From Pyricularia pennisetigena (lineage: Eukaryota > Ascomycota > Sordariomycetes > Magnaporthales > Pyriculariaceae), in contig NW_021940920.1 of the NCBI RefSeq assembly GCF_004337985.1, forward strand, positions 1,720,549-1,784,548: DNA of 64,000 nt. The letters are read 5' to 3'. Below are positions 11,262 to 23,264 of this stretch, piece after piece. Every line of letters begins with the position of its first letter. Position 1 is the first letter of the stretch. The notes below the pieces were generated by a model that saw only the letters and a program-made list of their open reading frames with translations, had not been told where the DNA came from and did no database searches. The position numbers and the translations under genes were made by a program.

Positions 11262-11909
11262 CGATCTCGGACGGCTGGGATCTGTCCATGTAGCAGCATC
11301 GACGATGGTGGTAGCGGTAAAAAGGCTGTGGGTCTGCCTGTTCTTGGTAATATTTCTCGCCAGGCTGCGAACTGTGCGAATTACCTATGGACCATGACTT
11401 GGGAATATTCCCCAAAAAGGAAAAGAAAAAGAAAAAAGAAAAAAGCTTTTCGTAGATGCGCGAATTTTAACCATGTGCCGGGGTGTTTAATTTTTCCTCA
11501 GTAATCGTAATCACTGCATCTAGTCTAGCATTGACTACTTAATATGCCAGCTTTTAGCCAAGATCAGTTTAGTCTTGTAAATGATGGGACGGCGCAGTAC
11601 CTTGCAGCTTTGGACATGGATCGTTCGGTTCGTGGGGCAAGGCAACTCGTGACTCTGGATGGATTGGCGGCTGCCGTAGCAAAAAGCAGACAAACTAATA
11701 CAACCACTGACTCGTTCGAGTCGTCCGAATGTAGCTGCTTACGCATCTCCTATATTATCTCCCGCCATTTTACGAAGCTGGCGCCGTATCATCCGATCAG
11801 TGACTTTACTAGGCAGAAAGAAAACGAAAAAGAAAGGATTAAAAGTCTTCTTTCTATGTCATGATCCGACAGTCCTAACTCCCCGAATTTAGCAACCATC
11901 AAGCCAATC
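11262..11909. other. P450-P450 spacer
   Basis: This 0.65-kb spacer contains a purine-rich run near 11420-11445 and one open frame, 11544-11864 on the plus strand (106 codons). That frame has no recognisable domain and no homologue known to me, and is probably not a gene. The sequence just before 11910 must carry the promoter of the second P450. Confidence 0.35.
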
Positions 11910-13731
11910 ATGATTGTGACCATCTCGGCCCTGCTGGCGACCTATGTCCTGTACTGGACCTTTCGCCTGGTAAACAACATTCTCAAGGCAAAGGCGACCG
12001 GCTTGCCTGTCCGCTGGACGCCAGTGACGCCTGCAAACCCGTTTTGGATTGTTTTTGGAAAGCCTACCTCTCGCGTTCTCCGCGCACTTCTTCCCTCGTT
12101 CCTATCAGATTGGACCTACTTTAGCACTTTCGACTGGCACTGGCTGGACCGTCTATCTCTGGAATCCAAAGTCCACAAAAAGAATGGGGACACTTTTCTC
12201 CAGGCTGCTCCCTCGGGGGTGATGCTGCATACGAGAGATCCCCAAGTTGCTGAGCAGATACTGCAAAGCTGCCCGAAACCGGACCATGTGGCAAAGTCCC
12301 TCGAGGTGTGCGGGCCGAACCTGGTCAGCAGCAGCGAGGAGGACTGGCCGAGACATCGCAAGGTTACCGTGTCTACACTCAGCGATCGGAACAACCGTCT
12401 AGTCTGGGCCGAGACGGTCCGCCAGACTCGGCAGATGATGCGGAACTACGAGGCCAGAGACGGGGATGTGGTTGACCCCGTGGACGACGTCCGCAGGATG
12501 TACCTCAACGTGTTTTCTGCCGTGTGCTTCGGTAAGCCCTTGGGCTTGGACGAGGCCACGGGGGACAGAAGCGACGACGTCGTCCCCAAGGGTCACGCAA
12601 GAAGCTACCGGCACTGCCTCGAGACCAGCCTCAAGGATATCTTCATCCTGCACACCGTCCCGAGCTGGGTGGCCAAGCTCCCTCCGGCCCTGGTCCCACG
12701 CAAGATTGCAGAGTTCTTCGCGGCTTCCCGCGAAATGATTCAGTACCTGGACGAGATGATCCGGACCTGCCAGGACGAGCTGCGGGATGGCGGAGAGGTG
12801 CTCAAGTCGGGCGAGAATCTGCTCCGCATCACCGTCCGGAGCGGACTGGGGTTCGAGGGCAAGGAGGCGCGGGGGCGGGCTTACCTTGCTGACGATGAGG
12901 TCCGCGGAAATCTTTTGATTTATTCTCTGGGTGGACACGAATCAAACGCGCATACCTTGACCTATGCCTTGTACCTTCTGGCGGCGTATCCTGACATCCA
13001 GGAATGGCTAGCTGAGGAGATGGCCATGGTTTGTCCGGCTGACGGCCAGTTGGGTGCGGAGGAGACTTATTTCGGTATCATGGCTAAGCTTCCAAGGACC
13101 CTGGCCGTCATGGTAAGTTTTTTTTTCTTTTTTTTCTTCTTTTTTTTCTTCTTTTTTGCGTCATTTTTTGCTTCTTTGAGCCCATGCTACAGAAAAGCTT
13201 ATGGACAAGCTAACCAACAGCCTCGGACAGTACGAAACACTCCGTCTGTACCCCTCAATCATCTTCCTGCCCAAGACAACGGCCTCCAAGCACGTGGCCA
13301 TCAACATCAGCACCGCCAAGGGTGAGACCAAGGCCGTCATCCCGCCCAACACCAACATCTGGGTCAACATGTGCGGGATGCAGGTGTTGCCCGAGGTGTG
13401 GGGATCCGACGCACGCACTTTCCGCCCATCGCGATGGATCGACTCCTCGGGCCAGTTCGCCGCGCCGTCGCCGGCCGCTGGTGCCGCCTTCGTGGCCTGG
13501 GGCGGCGGCAAGCGCATATGTCCTGGGCAGAGGTTCAGCCAGGCGGCCTTTGCGGCCAGCATGGCCAGCCTGCTTGCGGGCGGGAAGAGGGTGCGCGTTG
13601 CGCCGCGGGGTGATGAGGGTGACGGTGCGGCCAGGCGTAGGGTGTTGGGGGTGCTGGATGACAGTTATGTCGGCACTACTGTTCACATGAGGCGGGCTGG
13701 GGATGTCAAGTTGAAGTTGGTGGAGGGTTAA
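11910..13731 (+). CDS. cytochrome P450 (second cluster P450)
   Basis: Two exons (11910-13112 and 13231-13731) encode 567 residues. The intron has a GTAAGT donor, long T-tracts, a GCTAAC branch site at about 13208 and the acceptor CAG at 13230, and it restores the sequence YETLRLYP across the junction. The protein has an N-terminal membrane anchor, an I-helix GGHESNAHTL (in place of the usual AGxxT), ExxR motif ETLR (403-406) and haem loop AWGGGKRICPG with Cys498. The phenylalanine usually opening the haem motif is replaced by tryptophan. I cannot assign a CYP family. Its place between another P450 and the polyketide synthase suggests oxidation of the polyketide product. Confidence 0.85.
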
Positions 13732-13775
13732 AGTTTCTTTCCCTAGAACAAAGTCACAAGATTTGTTCAATATTC

Positions 13776-14609
13776 TCAGCTAGACTGTCTATCATCTGGC
13801 TGCCTAACACCGCTGGCTTTGAATACAAACACCGCCCCGACAACCTCCCACTCCAGCTTTTCAAATCCTTTCTCCAACCCCTTGACAAAAGTATCAACGT
13901 CATCGTCCTTGTTGCTAAACACACCCGTCAGATTGTGCCACAGCATGATGAACCGACCGATGATGTTATGAGCCGCGCCGTCTCCCAAGATGGTGGCGCC
14001 GGTAAGCACACCATCCTTGGCCAGGAGGCGGCCGCCCAGGCGCGTCAAGGCCTCGACCTTCAGCCTCGGCGGGCCGGGCAGGCAATGAAGCAGAAACGTG
14101 CATGAGATGACGTCGAACCCGGGCGCCGCCCGGCCCCCAAGCGACGCGAGACGGCGCAGGGAAAGGGCCAGCTCAGCGTCCTCGCGCAGTTCGAGAAAGT
14201 CCGCAATCAGCGTACGGATCCTTGCGTCTTTGTGCGTCTCGGCCGCGCGCGCCGACGCCGCCTCGAGGCAGTTCTGATTCAGGTCCGCCAGCACCAGGTC
14301 CGACCCCGGCGGGAGCGGCGGTGCCTTGCCCAGGTGGTAGCCGGTGCCCACGCCAATGTCCAAGAGACGCAGGGCGGGGTCGGGACGGGATTGTTGGCCC
14401 GTGGCCCTGCGGCGGCGGGCGACGGCCGCTTCGATCTGCGTGCTGTACAGCGCGCTGAGCTTGTGGGCCGGGCAGCGCCAGACGTGGCTGCAGTAGAAAC
14501 CCAGGACGACCAGGTCGTAGAGGAAACGGAGTATGAAGGGGATGTAGACCGTCGAGCCGCGCATGGGCTCGAGATGCGGCTGTGTTGACATTGTGACTTG
14601 TAGAAGCAC
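13776..14609 (-). CDS. class I SAM-dependent methyltransferase
   Basis: A single exon encodes 277 residues; a second in-frame ATG at 14591 is an equally good start. The SAM-binding motif I, LLDIGVGTGYHL, is at residues 82-93 and is followed by an acidic strand end in VLADLNQN, a motif IV-like region FDVISCTFLLHCLPG and a later LLAKDGVLTGATILG segment. The pattern matches a family of small methyltransferases often found beside polyketide synthases. The protein probably transfers a methyl group from S-adenosylmethionine to an oxygen or carbon on the pathway product; the substrate cannot be read from the sequence. It is convergent with the second P450 (45 bases between stops) and divergent from the PKS. 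Confidence 0.75.
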   Translation of the reverse strand: MLLQVTMSTQPHLEPMRGSTVYIPFILRFLYDLVVLGFYCSHVWRCPAHKLSALYSTQIEAAVARRRRATGQQSRPDPALRLLDIGVGTGYHLGKAPPLPPGSDLVLADLNQNCLEAASARAAETHKDARIRTLIADFLELREDAELALSLRRLASLGGRAAPGFDVISCTFLLHCLPGPPRLKVEALTRLGGRLLAKDGVLTGATILGDGAAHNIIGRFIMLWHNLTGVFSNKDDDVDTFVKGLEKGFEKLEWEVVGAVFVFKASGVRQPDDRQSS

Positions 14610-15941
14610 GGTAGTTGTCTGTGGGTTCCAACTTCCAACTGAGGTGGCTTGCTCGTCGTGCCGGCCTCGGGATGTTATGCGTATTGTTCAATGACGTTAT
14701 GGACTCTGAATCATGAATAATAATAAAAAAAAACGCTTCGTGGGGCTTGTTTTAAGGTTCGTGATTGATTTTCCGTTTTTTCCGAGAAGCATTGTATTTG
14801 TGACCGACACGATTAAGGTACGATTGAATAGTCGATCTACTCCTTCGGGCCGCCGCCCCATGGAGATTCAAAACCCCTGTACCCCGACCCTGCGACTGGG
14901 TGGGAATAGGTTATCTAGCGAAGTGGTTTCCAGAATCAGGGGGGAGACCGAAAGGAGAAAAGCGCGTCAAGCTAATCTAGATTGCCCGAACCTGTAAAAA
15001 ATCATATTCGCGTGTGGACTGATTATTGTGTTTTTTTTTAAAGTTTTGCTTTGCCAAGGACGAAACATGGGTTGGGGTAATCATTCTGGACCCTAGAACC
15101 CTTTCCCCAGCTGGAGGTGAGGAGCTTGTACTTGGGTCGAAATGACTAGTGGAACTTGTACTTGCAGAAGGAAATAGAGAGTCCCCATTTTGGCTGGATA
15201 CTGGCACAAGCACCAAACTAAGGAATAAGGCCTCTGCAAAAGCCTTTGGGCAGATGTTTAAATTTTAACTTACACCACAACATTCATATTCAGAGTGCAG
15301 GTTGGATTGTCATCAATGGCTTTATTCTACTGCTCGATTATATCATTATATGAAGCTACGAGTTAGAGCTGGTTCATACAAACATGTTTCGCTTATGTAA
15401 AAGCTTACGCGTGGCGTTCGTCAACCCTTTCGGATATGGCATAGCGCCCACTGCCCGCTCTCTCTTCCAAAGCATATCCATAAGTAGTTCCAAATGTCAC
15501 AGATTCTTTCTTATGAGTCGGTCATCCACACACACATGACACCACTTCCTGTTAGAATCTCGTGGACGTGCTCAATGGTTGGCGTAGGAGTTTGTGTCAA
15601 ATGTTTCTGGAATCGAGCTACAGCCGAGTCAACATCACAGGTGAATCCTATCATGGGTTGAGGGGCAAAGATAAAAATCTCTGCCGGTTTTCCCGTTATG
15701 GCTACTGAAATGCAGCGGAGCTGGTTATCTAGGGAAAATAAACTGTTCAAGCGTGGGTACAAGCGCTGCCTGGTAACCGTATTCGTCACGGGTAAAAGTA
15801 TAATCTGCAATGGATCAAGCCTGCAGTATGCTCCATGTACCCTACCATAACACTGTCGTCTTTGTTTCGTTGTGATTGCAATCTGTAACCACTTCGGGAT
15901 TTGATTCTTTTGCACAGGATTTGTGTATACTTGAGCATCCT
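14610..15941. other. divergent intergenic region upstream of the PKS
   Basis: This stretch separates the methyltransferase from the PKS and so must contain two promoters. One open frame of 134 codons on the minus strand (15915-15511) looks somewhat protein-like, including a FIFAPQPMIGFTCDVD segment, but I cannot assign it and it lacks a clear gene structure. No tRNA or transposon signature is seen. Confidence 0.3.
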
Positions 15942-15989
15942 GCCGGCTATGCTGCCGGCTACCTTGCCGGCTATGCTGCCTGGCTCTCC
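15942..15989. promoter_or_regulatory. 12-bp GCCGGC tandem repeat upstream of the PKS
   Basis: Three consecutive 12-bp units (GCCGGCTATGCT, GCCGGCTACCTT, GCCGGCTATGCT) occupy 15942-15977, with a degraded fourth unit after them, 183-230 bases before the PKS start codon. Each unit holds the palindrome GCCGGC, which contains CGG half-sites of the kind bound by fungal Zn(II)2Cys6 regulators. The regulatory role is inference. Confidence 0.4.
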
Positions 15990-16171
15990 TGTCAGTTTTA
16001 GGACATTAAAGCCGCTGCTCTCCGGTTCGGTTCGTACATCACCCGGCTCTTCCATCCTCGCATATTCGCAAACTTTTCAGCTACCTTGTCACGAGTTTTG
16101 GCTGGTTGCCCCGCTGGTGCCTGAATCCACATTATACCCGTTTGTCAAGACACTTCAGCTGCCATTGCAAC

Positions 16172-19100
16172 ATGGAGGCAGACAGCTCAGAGCCGATAGC
16201 CATTATTGGCCTCAACTGCAAGCTGCCCGAGGAGGCCGACTCCCTCCAGGGGTTCTGGAAGATGCTCTGCGAGGCCCGCAATGTCGCCACCGAGCCGCCA
16301 GAAGGCCGCTATAACCTGGACGCCTTTTACCACCCAGATCCCGCCCGTCTTGACGCCGTAAGCATGTTTTGAGTGGCAGTTTGTTTTGCCTACTGGCGAT
16401 GACCGACAAGATTCTGACCAAGAGGGCTTATAACCGCCCCAATAGATCCGCACTAGAAAGGCCCATTACATGAAAGAAGACCCGCGGGCATTTGATGCGC
16501 CATTCTTTAGCATGTCGGTTGCTGAAGCGTCTGTAGTCGACCCCATGCAAAGATGCCTGCTGGAGGGCGCGTACCGGACGTTTGAAAACGGTAAGTTGCT
16601 TTTTTTATTTTTTTCCCTTTTCACAAGGTGTACAATTTCTCTTTACAAACACGGACTAATAAATACACCAAACAGCCGGAATCCCCATGGATCAAGTAGC
16701 CGGGTCCAAGACCTCTGTCTACTGCGCAAACTTTGCACGCGACCAGGAGACCATAGTGGCGCGCGACCCAGAGTACCAGTCGCGCTACCAGTCGACGGCG
16801 ACGGGCTACGCGCTGCTGTCCAACCGCATCAGCCACTTCTACGACCTGCGGGGCCCCTCGCTGACCCTGGACACGGCCTGCTCCTCGGGCCTGTACGCGC
16901 TGCACCTCGCCGTGCAGAGCATCCTCCTCGGCGAGAGCGAGATGAGCCTGGTCTGCGGCTCCAACACGTGCATGACGCCCGAGGCCATCGCCGTCGTGCT
17001 GGACAACGCCAGCTTCCTGTCCAAGGACGGCCGCTGCTTCAGCTTCGACCGCCGCGCCAACGGCTACGGCCGCGGCGAGGGCTTCGCCTTTGTCCTGATC
17101 AAGCCCCTGAGCAAGGCCATCCGGGATGGCGACTGCGTCCGCGCCGTGATCCGCGGCACCGGCGCCAACCAGGACGGCCGCACGCCCAGCATAACGCAGC
17201 CCGGCGCCGAGGCGCAGCGGGCGCTGATAAGGGACACGTACCAGCGGGCCGGGCTGGGCTTCGACCAGACGGGCTTTTTCGAGGCGCATGGCACCGGCAC
17301 CTTGGTCGGCGATCCGACCGAGACGGAAGCCATCGGAGATATTTTCAAGCCGCACATCGAAAAGCCGCTGCATCTCGGCTCGGTCAAGTCCAATATTGGC
17401 CATTTGGAGGGAGCAAGCGGCCTGGCGGGTCTGATCAAGATTGTGCTGGCGCTGGAAAAGGGCATTATCCCGCCCAATGCCGACTTTGAGCTTAATCCCG
17501 CCTTGAGACTCGACGAACTGAAGCTCCAAGTCCCGTCCAAGGCGGTGCCTTGGCCCACGGATGGGCTGAGGCGGGCGTCGGTCAGCTCCTTTGGTTATGG
17601 CGGCTCCAACGCACATGCGGTTCTGGATGATGCGTACAACTATCTCAAGCTGAGGGGGTTGGAGGCTCACCATAAAAGTGTGGAGAAGTACCGGGAAGAA
17701 GAGCTTGAGGGGGGATATTCATTGGGTTATACCAAGGGCGACTATATCAGCAGTGGTCACGTCAATGGCAACGGCAGCAATGGCCACCTCAATGGCAACG
17801 GCCATACCCCTGCCACCTGGGCAATCATCCCATTTTCCGCACAAGATGAAGACGGTACCAACCGTCAAGCAGAAGCCCTACAATCCCACCTCTCCACCAC
17901 AACCACAACCACAACCACCACCGCTGCCACGACGGACGAAAAGTCCTTTCTGCTTGATCTCTGCCACACGCTCTACTCCCGTCGATCAGTGCTCAACTGG
18001 CGCTCTGCCGCCGTTGTCAGCTCCCTGGGCGACGCTTGCACAAATCTCAAGTCCGACACCTCCAAATCAGTCTTCACCCTTTCCTCCAAGGTCCCCGTGT
18101 GCAGTTTCGTATTCACCGGCCAGGGGGCGCAGTACGCCAAGATGGCTTCGGGGCTCTTGGAAAAGTATCCCATTTTCAAAGCCGCCATCGAGGAGTGCGA
18201 CATGTTCCTGACCAAAGAGCTGGGTAGTCTGTGGTCCGTCCTCGAGGAGCTGCAGCGCGACGCCGAGACGTCCAAAATTGACCAACCTCTCTACTCACAG
18301 CCTTTGTGCACCGCGATACAAGTTGCCTTGGTTGACCTGCTCAGATCGTGGGACCTTGGCCCGTCGTCTGTGGTCGGGCACTCCTCGGGTGAAATTGCTG
18401 CGGCCTATGCAGCCGGCGCCATCACCCGCGAGTCGGCATGGCGCATCGCCTACCACCGCGGAGTCGTCTCGGAAGACCTGGTCGCTTCTTCGGCCGCTGC
18501 TCCCACGACCATGATGTCGGTTGGTCTGGGTGAGGATGACGTGGCGCCGTACTTGGCAGGCACCGACGTGACGGTCGCCTGCGTCAATTCCCCCATAAAC
18601 GTCACGGTCTCGGGCCCCGTTAAATCCATCGAGGAGCTGTACAAGCGCCTCGACGCGGCCGAGGTCTTTGCCAAGCGCCTGCCCGTCAAGATCGGCTACC
18701 ACTCGGCCGTTATGAACAAGGGCAGCGAGGCGTACGAGGCCAGCCTCAAAGGAAAAATCGCGGCACCTCCACCACCAAGCAAAAGCGGCTCCGCTGGGCC
18801 GGTCAGGGCGGCCATGTTCTCGTCCGTCACGGGCGAGGTCATTGACCTGCACGAACTGACCAAGCCGTCGTATTGGGTGTCGAACCTCGTCTCGACGGTC
18901 AGGTTCTCCCAGGCGCTGACGGCTTTGACCTCGGAGACCAAGGCGGGCCATCGTTTCCTCCTCGAGCTCGGCCCTCAGGCAGGGCTGCGCCGGCCCATCA
19001 AGGACACGCTGGCGGCGACGGCACCCAAAAGCGTCAAATGGCGGTACGCGGCCGTGCTCTCACCGACGGACCACGACGTCAAGAGTCTGCTCGAGGCGGT

Positions 19101-22100
19101 CGGGCAGGCCTGGAGCGACGGCGTCAAGGTCGACCTGGACAAGGTCAACGCATGCTCGATCGCGGCCGGGCGCGCCCCAAGGGTCATGGTGGACCTGCCG
19201 TCGTACCCCTTCAGCCGGGCCAAGTGGTACTGGGACGAGTCGCGCATCTCCAAGAGCTACGCGTTCCGGCCGTTCCGGCGGCACGCGCTCCTCGGCATCC
19301 GCGACAAGGACTGGAACGCCAACGAGGGCGCGTGGAAGCACACCATCACCGTGGACGAGAACCCCTGGATCCGCGACCACGCCCTCAACGGCAGCGCCAT
19401 CTACCCGGGCTCGGGCATGCTGGTCATGGCCATCGAGGCCGTGCGCCAGCTGGCCCACGCGCACAGGGACAGGATCAAGGGCTACCGGCTCAGCTCGGTG
19501 CGCATGCTGCGGCCCATCCAGGTGGATTCATCAGAGCACGGCGCCGAGGCCAAGATCTACCTGCGGCCGCGCAAGCTGTACGTGCCCAACGAGCAGCTGC
19601 CGTCCTACGACTTCCGCATCTACACGATCCAGGCCGAGGAGTGGGTCGAGGTGGCGTCTGGCAGCGTCAAGGTCGAGCTGGAGCCGGCGGCACAGGCCCG
19701 AGAGCAGGAGGAGGCGGCCAGGGCGCGCGACGCCAAGTTCGCCGCCGAGTGCAGGGACGAGTATCGAGGCATCGCCAAGCGGTGCACGCTGGTGGCGCAC
19801 ACCAAGCAGTTCTACGACAACCTGTCGAGGAAGTCGGGCTTCGACTACGGGCCGTACTTCCAGCTGCTCCAGGACATCGCCTACGACAGGAGCGGGCACG
19901 TCACGGCGACGTTGAACCTGCGAGAGTACGCCAGGCACATGGAGTACGCGCAAGAGGACCCCTGCGTCGTGCACCCGACCACCCTCGACGGCCTCTGCCA
20001 GAGCCAGATGGTCGGCCTGTCCAGGGGCGGCTGGTACACGGTCCCGACCATGATGTTCACGCACGTGGCGGAGCTCTGGGTGTCGCATAAGCTCTTCACG
20101 GCCGAGGGCAACCCGAAGCTCAAGGTGGCTTCCCAGGAGACCATGCGCGGCTTCCGCGGGTGCGTCTGCCGCACCATCGCGCTTCTGGAGGACACCATGG
20201 AGCCCGTCATCATCTGCGACGGCCAGCGCGGCACCGCCATCTCCAACCTGGACACGGGCGTCACCACCGACACCGAGGCCACGGGCCGCATGGCCTACGC
20301 GATCAAGTACGCGCCACACGTGCCCCTGATCCGGGACCTGAAGGAGCTGCGGCCGGCGCTGCAGGTTGCCGCCAGGCGCATCGACAGCCTCGAGTCCGAG
20401 ATGGACCGCATCAACCGCTCCGATGCCATCATGCTCCACTACGCCAAGCAGGTCGTGGCCGGCATCGACTCGATGGGTGGAGACAAGCCCTGGCCGGACG
20501 GTCACTATTTTGACCGCTATTTCGAATTCTTGCGTCATGTGGTCGCCCAAGAGCCCAAGTGGCATCACGAGGGTAGACGAGGAGGGACGAGTGCGGTCTC
20601 TATGGGGCAGATTCTTGAAGAGGCAGACCTCGATCCTGGATGTGCTCTCAACAAGCACGTCGGTGAGCACATGCTCGGTATCCTCGAGGGCAAGACCGCG
20701 GCACTCGAGGTTATTTTCGAGGGCGACCTGGTCGACAAGTTCTACTACGCCGACCTGACCTCGCTGCTCAACCGCGTCATCGGGCAGTACGCCAAGGTCC
20801 TCTCGCACAACGACCCCAACCTCCGCTTCCTCGAACTCGGCGCCGGCACCGGCAGCTCCACGCACAAGGTCCTCCCGGAGCTGGTGCACGACATTGGCAA
20901 CGGGCAGCAGGCGGTGCGGTGCAGCGAGTACATGTACACGGACGTCTCCAGCGGCTTCTTCGAAAAGGCCCGCGAGCGCTTTTCGTACGCCGCCCCGGCT
21001 TTAAAGTTCGCCAAGCTGGACATCGAGGCCGACCCGACCGTGCAGGGCTTCGAGGAGGGTTCGTACGACGTCGTCATCGCTGGGAACGTTCTCCACGTCA
21101 CCAAGGACCTGGTCCAGACCCTTCGAAACGTTCGCAAGCTCCTCAAACCTGGCGGCAGCCTATGCTTGGCCGAGCTGGTCCACGTCGATACCCTCCGCCA
21201 CGCTTTCGTGTTTGGTCTGCTTCCCGGATGGTGGTTGCGTCCCCCTCCCGAGGGCCGGGAAGGCTATGCTGACCAGGGCCCGCTGCTCTCGGCCAGCCAA
21301 TGGGACCAGGCATTCCGTGAAGCCGGCTTTTCGGGCGTCCAGCTGGAATTCCAAGACTTTGAAGACCCTCTGTACCGCCAGGTCTCCATTCTCATCACCA
21401 CCAATCCAGCGACGGAGGAGCCAACCCCTGCGCCCAACGCACTCACCATGTCCAACCCGGGGGCCCAGTACATTGTAGTAGTCGACCCAGCCTCGGAGCA
21501 GCAAGCGAACCTCTGCAAGGAGATCCAGGCCCGGCTCGGCTCAGCGCGAATCTCAAGCCTCCCCGACATGGCCAAGCTCTCCGAGGCAGATCTGGAGGAG
21601 ACGATAATAATCAGCTTGGTGGAGCTGAGCCGCCCCGTGCTGGCAACCGCCACAGAGGCCGAGTTCGACGGCATCAAACGCCTCGGCACGCGGTCCAAGA
21701 TGACTTTCTGGCTAACCACGGGCCTGGGACCGGCCGCCCGGAACCCAGACGGAGAAGCCACGGTTGGTTTCGGGCGGGCCTTGTGCTCCGAGCGAGCGGA
21801 GCAGTGCTTCGTGATCCTCAGCCTGGAGGATCCCTGGGCCAGCACGCAGGCCTCGGCCGAGACGGTATGGCGCGTGCTCGCCGAGGCGATGCGCAGCGAC
21901 TCGGCGCTGAGGGAGACCGAGTACGTCGAGCTGGACGGCCTGCTGCACACGCCGCGCCTGGTCCCGGCCGGCCACATCAACGAGGCCATGCTGAGGCGGA
22001 GCAGGAGGCGCGACGTCGAGACCTACACCATAGGCAGCGGCGACGTCGCCTCCAGGCCGCGCTTCTACCTCACCATCGAGACGCCGGGCCTGCTCGAGAC

Positions 22101-23232
22101 GCTGTACTACACCGAGGACGCGGCCGGGGCCGACCCGCCCGGGCCCGGGTGCTGCGAGATCGAGATCAAGGCCGCCGGCGTGCAGTTCCGCGACGTCATG
22201 ACCGCGCTGGGACAGATGACCAACGACAGTTTCGGCTGCGACGGCACGGGGGTGGTCGCGCGGGCGGGCGCGGGGAGCAGTTTCAAGCCCGGCGATAGGG
22301 TCGTATACTGCAGCAACGACTCCAAGGGATTTGGCACCTTTGCGCGCTACAGGGACCAGGACCTGACGCTGCTGCCTGACGGCATGTCGTTCCGGGTCGG
22401 CGCCGCCATCTCGGCCGTGTGGAGGACGGTCGTCTATTCGCTGGACCACATGGCCCGCCTGAGGCGGGGCCAGTCGGTGCTGATCCACGCGGGCGCGGGC
22501 GGCGTCGGGCAGGCGGCCATCCAGCTCGCCAGGCTGCGCGGGGCGAGCGCCATCTACGTCACCGTGGGCAGCACGGAGAAGCGCGAGCTGGTCAAGTCGC
22601 TGTACGGCATCCCCGACGAGCACATCTTCCACTCGCGCGACGGCAGCTTCAAGGACGACGTCCTGCGCGCCACGGGCGGCAGGGGAGTCGACGTGGTGCT
22701 CAACAGCGTCAGCGGCGAGCTGCTGCAGGCCTCGTGGGACTGCATCGCGCCGCTCGGCTCCTTTGTGGACATTGGCAAGGGAGACGCCATCCAAAACAAC
22801 CAGCTCGAAATGGGCCCCTTTTCGCGCAACGTCACCTTTTCCTGTATCGACCTGTCCCTCGTCAGCGCCGTCAACCCGCAGCTGATGACGGACGTCATGG
22901 CCGAGGTCCTGGACCTGTTTGCCAACAACCCGGAGCTCCACGAGCCTCTGCCGCTGCAGGTCTACGCCGCCGACAGGATCGAGGAGGCCTTCCGCCTCGT
23001 GCAGAGCGGCAGGAACACGGGCAAGATCCTCCTCGACTACGAGACGCCCGGCGCCGTCGTCAAGTACCAGCCCGCCCTCAAGCCGTCGTACCAGTTCTCG
23101 CCCGGAGCCACCTACCTCATCGCCGGCGGGCTGGGCGGGCTGGGCCGCGAGATCACCCGGTGGATGGCGGAGCGCGGGGCGCGGCATTTCCTGTTGCTAA
23201 ACTCGCGCGGTGTGGACAGCAGCAGGAGCAGC

Positions 23233-23264
<32 letters not shown>

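Noticed and set aside
13200..13230. Alternative acceptor (ACAG at about 13194) for the second P450 intron
   Set aside because: It puts 12 extra codons before the ExxR motif and ignores the GCTAAC branch site; the CAG at 13230 gives the expected YETLRLYP junction.
16106..16171. Upstream in-frame ATG of the PKS
   Set aside because: The 22 extra residues are not KS-like, and the ATG at 16172 sits at the usual distance before the KS domain.
19531..20889. Long minus-strand frames opposite the PKS (also 21712-23187 and 23197-24267)
   Set aside because: All overlap intact PKS domains and read as Arg/Ala/Val-rich complement without motifs.
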